Positions 30,068-31,841 of a stretch of 31,841 nucleotides of DNA are shown in pieces (position 1 is the first letter of the stretch; each line of letters begins with the position of its first letter). This DNA is from SZAS-103 sp964449135. Lineage in GTDB: Bacteria; Pseudomonadota; Gammaproteobacteria; Xanthomonadales; Xanthomonadaceae. The notes below the pieces were generated by a model. That model was given only the letters and a program-made list of their open reading frames with translations. It was not told where the DNA came from and did not search any database. The translations under genes were made by a program, and so were the position numbers. The DNA is taken from contig CAYUXZ010000034.1 of NCBI GenBank assembly GCA_964449135.1, forward strand, positions 1 to 31,841, given 5' to 3'.

Positions 30068-30499
30068 TCAGTCGCCTGCGCCTGCTTTCATCTGCGTGAG
30101 CAGTCCCCTGAATTCTTCATCTTCAAGGTAAATGTGATCAGCGATATGAAAAACTTCCCTGATCCGCGGATGGGCTAGCGCTTCATCACGATCCAAGGTC
30201 CGTCCGATGAAGACAGCCTCTTTCCATGGAGACTCTTCCGAATCCAGAACTCGCACGCCGTTTGCCCGGAGCTCCAGGGCAAATGCATTTCGCTGGCTCG
30301 GCAAGGCGTCATCTCCCCACTCGCCAATACTCACAGTTGCGATCGCTGGACGCTCTGGGTGTGCCATTGAATAACGAATGTAGTAGATCGCATATGCATC
30401 GCCATCTTGCGTAACAAAGCGAGTCAACGCGACAGTCCGTCCGCCACAACATTCGCACGGTGAGCTGATGTCCGGATCGGTAAATTCGATTTCGAGCAC
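30068..30499 (-). CDS. Uncharacterised protein with CxCC motif, inserted between accC and prmA
   Basis: A 143-residue soluble protein I cannot assign. Near the N terminus it has Cys15, Cys17 and Cys18 (SPCECCGG), which may bind metal, followed by VALTRFVTQDGDAYAIYYIRYS. The rest is acidic, with no membrane helix or signal peptide, and resembles small lineage-restricted proteins of the immunity or orphan type. Its GC is clearly lower than that of accC and prmA, whose conserved adjacency it interrupts, so it was probably acquired. The start is GTG at 30499 with a weak AAGG-like ribosome site. It ends three bases before the prmA ATG. Two inverted repeats lie upstream. Confidence 0.7.
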   Translation of the reverse strand: MLEIEFTDPDISSPCECCGGRTVALTRFVTQDGDAYAIYYIRYSMAHPERPAIATVSIGEWGDDALPSQRNAFALELRANGVRVLDSEESPWKEAVFIGRTLDRDEALAHPRIREVFHIADHIYLEDEEFRGLLTQMKAGAGD

Positions 30500-30500
30500 A

Positions 30501-30544
30501 GAAACTGCCTTATGCGTTTCACGTAAAGCGACATTAGGTCGCTT
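30501..30544 (-). repeat. Two adjacent inverted repeats downstream of accC
   Basis: GAAAC (30501-30505) pairs with GTTTC (30516-30520), and AAGCGAC (30526-30532) pairs perfectly with GTCGCTT (30538-30544) around ATTAG. They lie between the accC stop and the start of the inserted gene. The second could be an accC terminator on the minus strand, although only a TTT follows, or a boundary structure of the inserted segment. Confidence 0.5.
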
Positions 30545-30553
30545 CGCAAGCGC

Positions 30554-31248
30554 TCATCCGAGCCCGATGTTCTTGTCCTTGCGCTCGGCGAGGCGCTTTT
30601 CGAGGTAATGAATGTTCTGCCCGCCGGACTGGAAGCCGGAATCCGACATGATCCGCTGCTGCAGCGGCACATTCGTCTTGATGCCGTCGACGACCATCTC
30701 GGAGAGCGCCACGCGCATGCGCGCGATCGCGGCCTCGCGGTCGTTGCCATGCACGATCAGCTTGCCGATCATCGAGTCGTAGTTCGGCGGGACGCGATAG
30801 CCTTCGTAGATGTGCGAGTCCACGCGCACGCCGGGGCCACCGGGCGCGTGGAAATGCTGGATCAGGCCAGGGCAGGGCATGAACGTGTCCGGGTCCTCGG
30901 CGTTGATGCGGCATTCGATCGCGTGGCCGCGGATGACGACATCTTCCTGCTTAATCGACAGCGGCTGGCCGGCGGCGATCAGCAACTGCTCGCGCACGAG
31001 GTCGATGCCGGTGACCAGTTCGGTCACGGGGTGCTCGACCTGGATGCGCGTGTTCATCTCGATGAAGTAGAACTGCCCCTCGCCGTCCACCAGGAACTCG
31101 ACCGTCCCCGCGTTCACGTAGTTGACGGCGGCGGCGACGGTGAGCGCGGCCCGGCGCAGCCCCTCGCGCGTCTCGGCCGGCAGCAGCGGCGCCGGCGACT
31201 CCTCACCGAGCTTCTGATGGCGGCGCTGCACCGAGCAGTCCCGCCCGC
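30554..31248 (-). CDS. accC: Biotin carboxylase, C-terminal part (gap-truncated, partly foreign)
   Basis: The C-terminal portion of AccC, the ATP-grasp subunit of acetyl-CoA carboxylase that carboxylates biotin. It reads from GRDCSVQRRHQK at the gap through EMNTRIQVEHPVTE, IECRINAEDP and PPNYDSMIGKLIVHG to GGQNIHYLEKRL near the end. The residues after EMNTRIQVEHP are those expected of a gammaproteobacterial AccC. The first 66 or so residues (31248 to about 31050) duplicate, with only about half identity by eye, a stretch also encoded on the far side of the gap. They read more like AccC of another phylum (KLGEESPAPLL). One gene should hold this region once, so a chimeric scaffold join is the likely cause. 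Confidence 0.85.
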
Positions 31249-31258
31249 NNNNNNNNNN
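31249..31258. other. Assembly gap (10 Ns)
   Basis: Ten undetermined bases join two contig ends inside accC. A run of exactly ten is a common placeholder, so the true distance is unknown. The flanks encode overlapping, non-identical versions of the same AccC segment. Confidence 0.97.
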
Positions 31259-31841
31259 GCGTATTCATTTCGATGAAATAGAACTTGCCGTTCTCGTAGA
31301 GGAATTCGAACGTACCGGCGCCGCGATAACCGATGCGCTGGCACGCTTCGACGCAGACCTTGCCGATCTGCGCGCGCTGTTCGGCGCTGATGCCGGGCGC
31401 CGGCGCTTCCTCGATGACCTTCTGGTGGCGGCGCTGCATCGAGCAGTCGCGCTCGCCCAGATGGATCGCGTGGCCCTGGCCGTCGGCGAGCACCTGGATC
31501 TCCACATGCCGTGGATTCTCCAGGAACTTCTCCATGTACACCTGCGGATTGCCGAACGCGGCCTTGGCCTCGGTCTGCGTCGTCGCGATCGAATTCATCA
31601 GCGCCGCTTCGGTGTGCACGACGCGCATGCCGCGTCCGCCGCCGCCGCCGGCTGCCTTGACGATGATCGGATATCCGATGCGCCGCGCTATCGCCGTGCA
31701 TTCGGCGGGATCCTCGGGCACCGGGCCGTCCGAACCGGGCACGCAGGGCACGCCCGCGGCCTTCATCGCCTTGATCGCCTCGACCTTGTCGCCCATCAGG
31801 CGGATCGTGTCGGCGCGCGGGCCGATGAAGATGAAGCCCGA
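31259..31841 (-). CDS. accC: Biotin carboxylase, N-terminal part (partial at both ends)
   Basis: The N-terminal ATP-grasp portion of AccC, open at the window edge, where SGFIFIGPRADTIRLMGDK is already inside the protein, and cut by the gap after FYFIEMNT. It has the glycine-rich ATP loop KAAGGGGGRGMRVV, the MEKFLENPRHVEIQVL segment and GERDCSMQRRHQKVIEEAPAP, all standard for proteobacterial AccC. About 80-90 N-terminal residues lie beyond the window, and accB is expected upstream. Together with the residues after EMNT in the other fragment, it would make one normal AccC. Confidence 0.93.

Overview
The window looks like chromosomal DNA of a high-GC gammaproteobacterium of the Xanthomonadales/Lysobacterales type, probably near Rhodanobacteraceae. 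The clues are gene content and order: a DUF6776 gene, erpA and nudC in a row, ampE, an LplT-PlsC fusion, and the run accC, prmA, DUF3426 protein, fis, purH, purD. It also carries a phasin gene, so polyhydroxyalkanoate storage is likely. A run of 10 Ns at 31249-31258, with mismatched sequence on its two sides, indicates a draft or metagenomic scaffold. The taxonomy is inferred from gene content, not from a marker search.

Layout. (1) 1-2867: lower-GC DNA with two overlapping serine recombinase genes and a small membrane protein gene. It appears to be the right-hand end of an integrative element abutting the chromosome. (2) 2873-4514: a coupled trio of LOG-family protein, arsenate reductase (ArsC) and aquaglyceroporin. 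(3) 4545-6895: housekeeping and repair genes (TfoX C-terminal-domain protein, free methionine sulfoxide reductase, TMEM175-like membrane protein, bioD). (4) 7013-11395: a two-gene RND efflux operon without its outer-membrane factor. (5) 11404-12557: a phasin gene with a palindromic operator and a terminator, queD, and a tRNA-Met gene. (6) 12678-19378: rppH on the plus strand; on the minus strand a DUF4126 protein, hemJ, a degenerate REC-GGDEF-EAL protein and a hybrid histidine kinase with an Hpt domain. (7) 19458-22449: a plus-strand run of DUF6776 protein, erpA, nudC and ampE. (8) 22453-24843: an LplT-PlsC fusion and an orphan small protein. (9) 24840-31841: a minus-strand block of accC (broken by the gap), an inserted lower-GC gene, prmA, a DUF3426 protein, fis, purH and purD.

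How the genes work together. ArsC would reduce arsenate to arsenite, which the adjacent channel could let out down its gradient. The hybrid kinase and the GGDEF-EAL protein, whose two enzymatic domains have lost their signature residues, probably form one signalling unit that senses or relays rather than makes or degrades c-di-GMP. purH and purD complete IMP synthesis downstream of fis, possibly with their own promoter.

The most unusual points are the recombinase pair with att-like repeats, the catalytically dead c-di-GMP protein with its partner kinase, an 87-bp inverted-repeat element filling the gap between prmA and the DUF3426 gene, the lower-GC gene between accC and prmA, possible leaderless promoters, and the chimeric accC. 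No CRISPR array, rRNA gene or intact insertion sequence was seen, and no gene-free stretch exceeds 300 bases.
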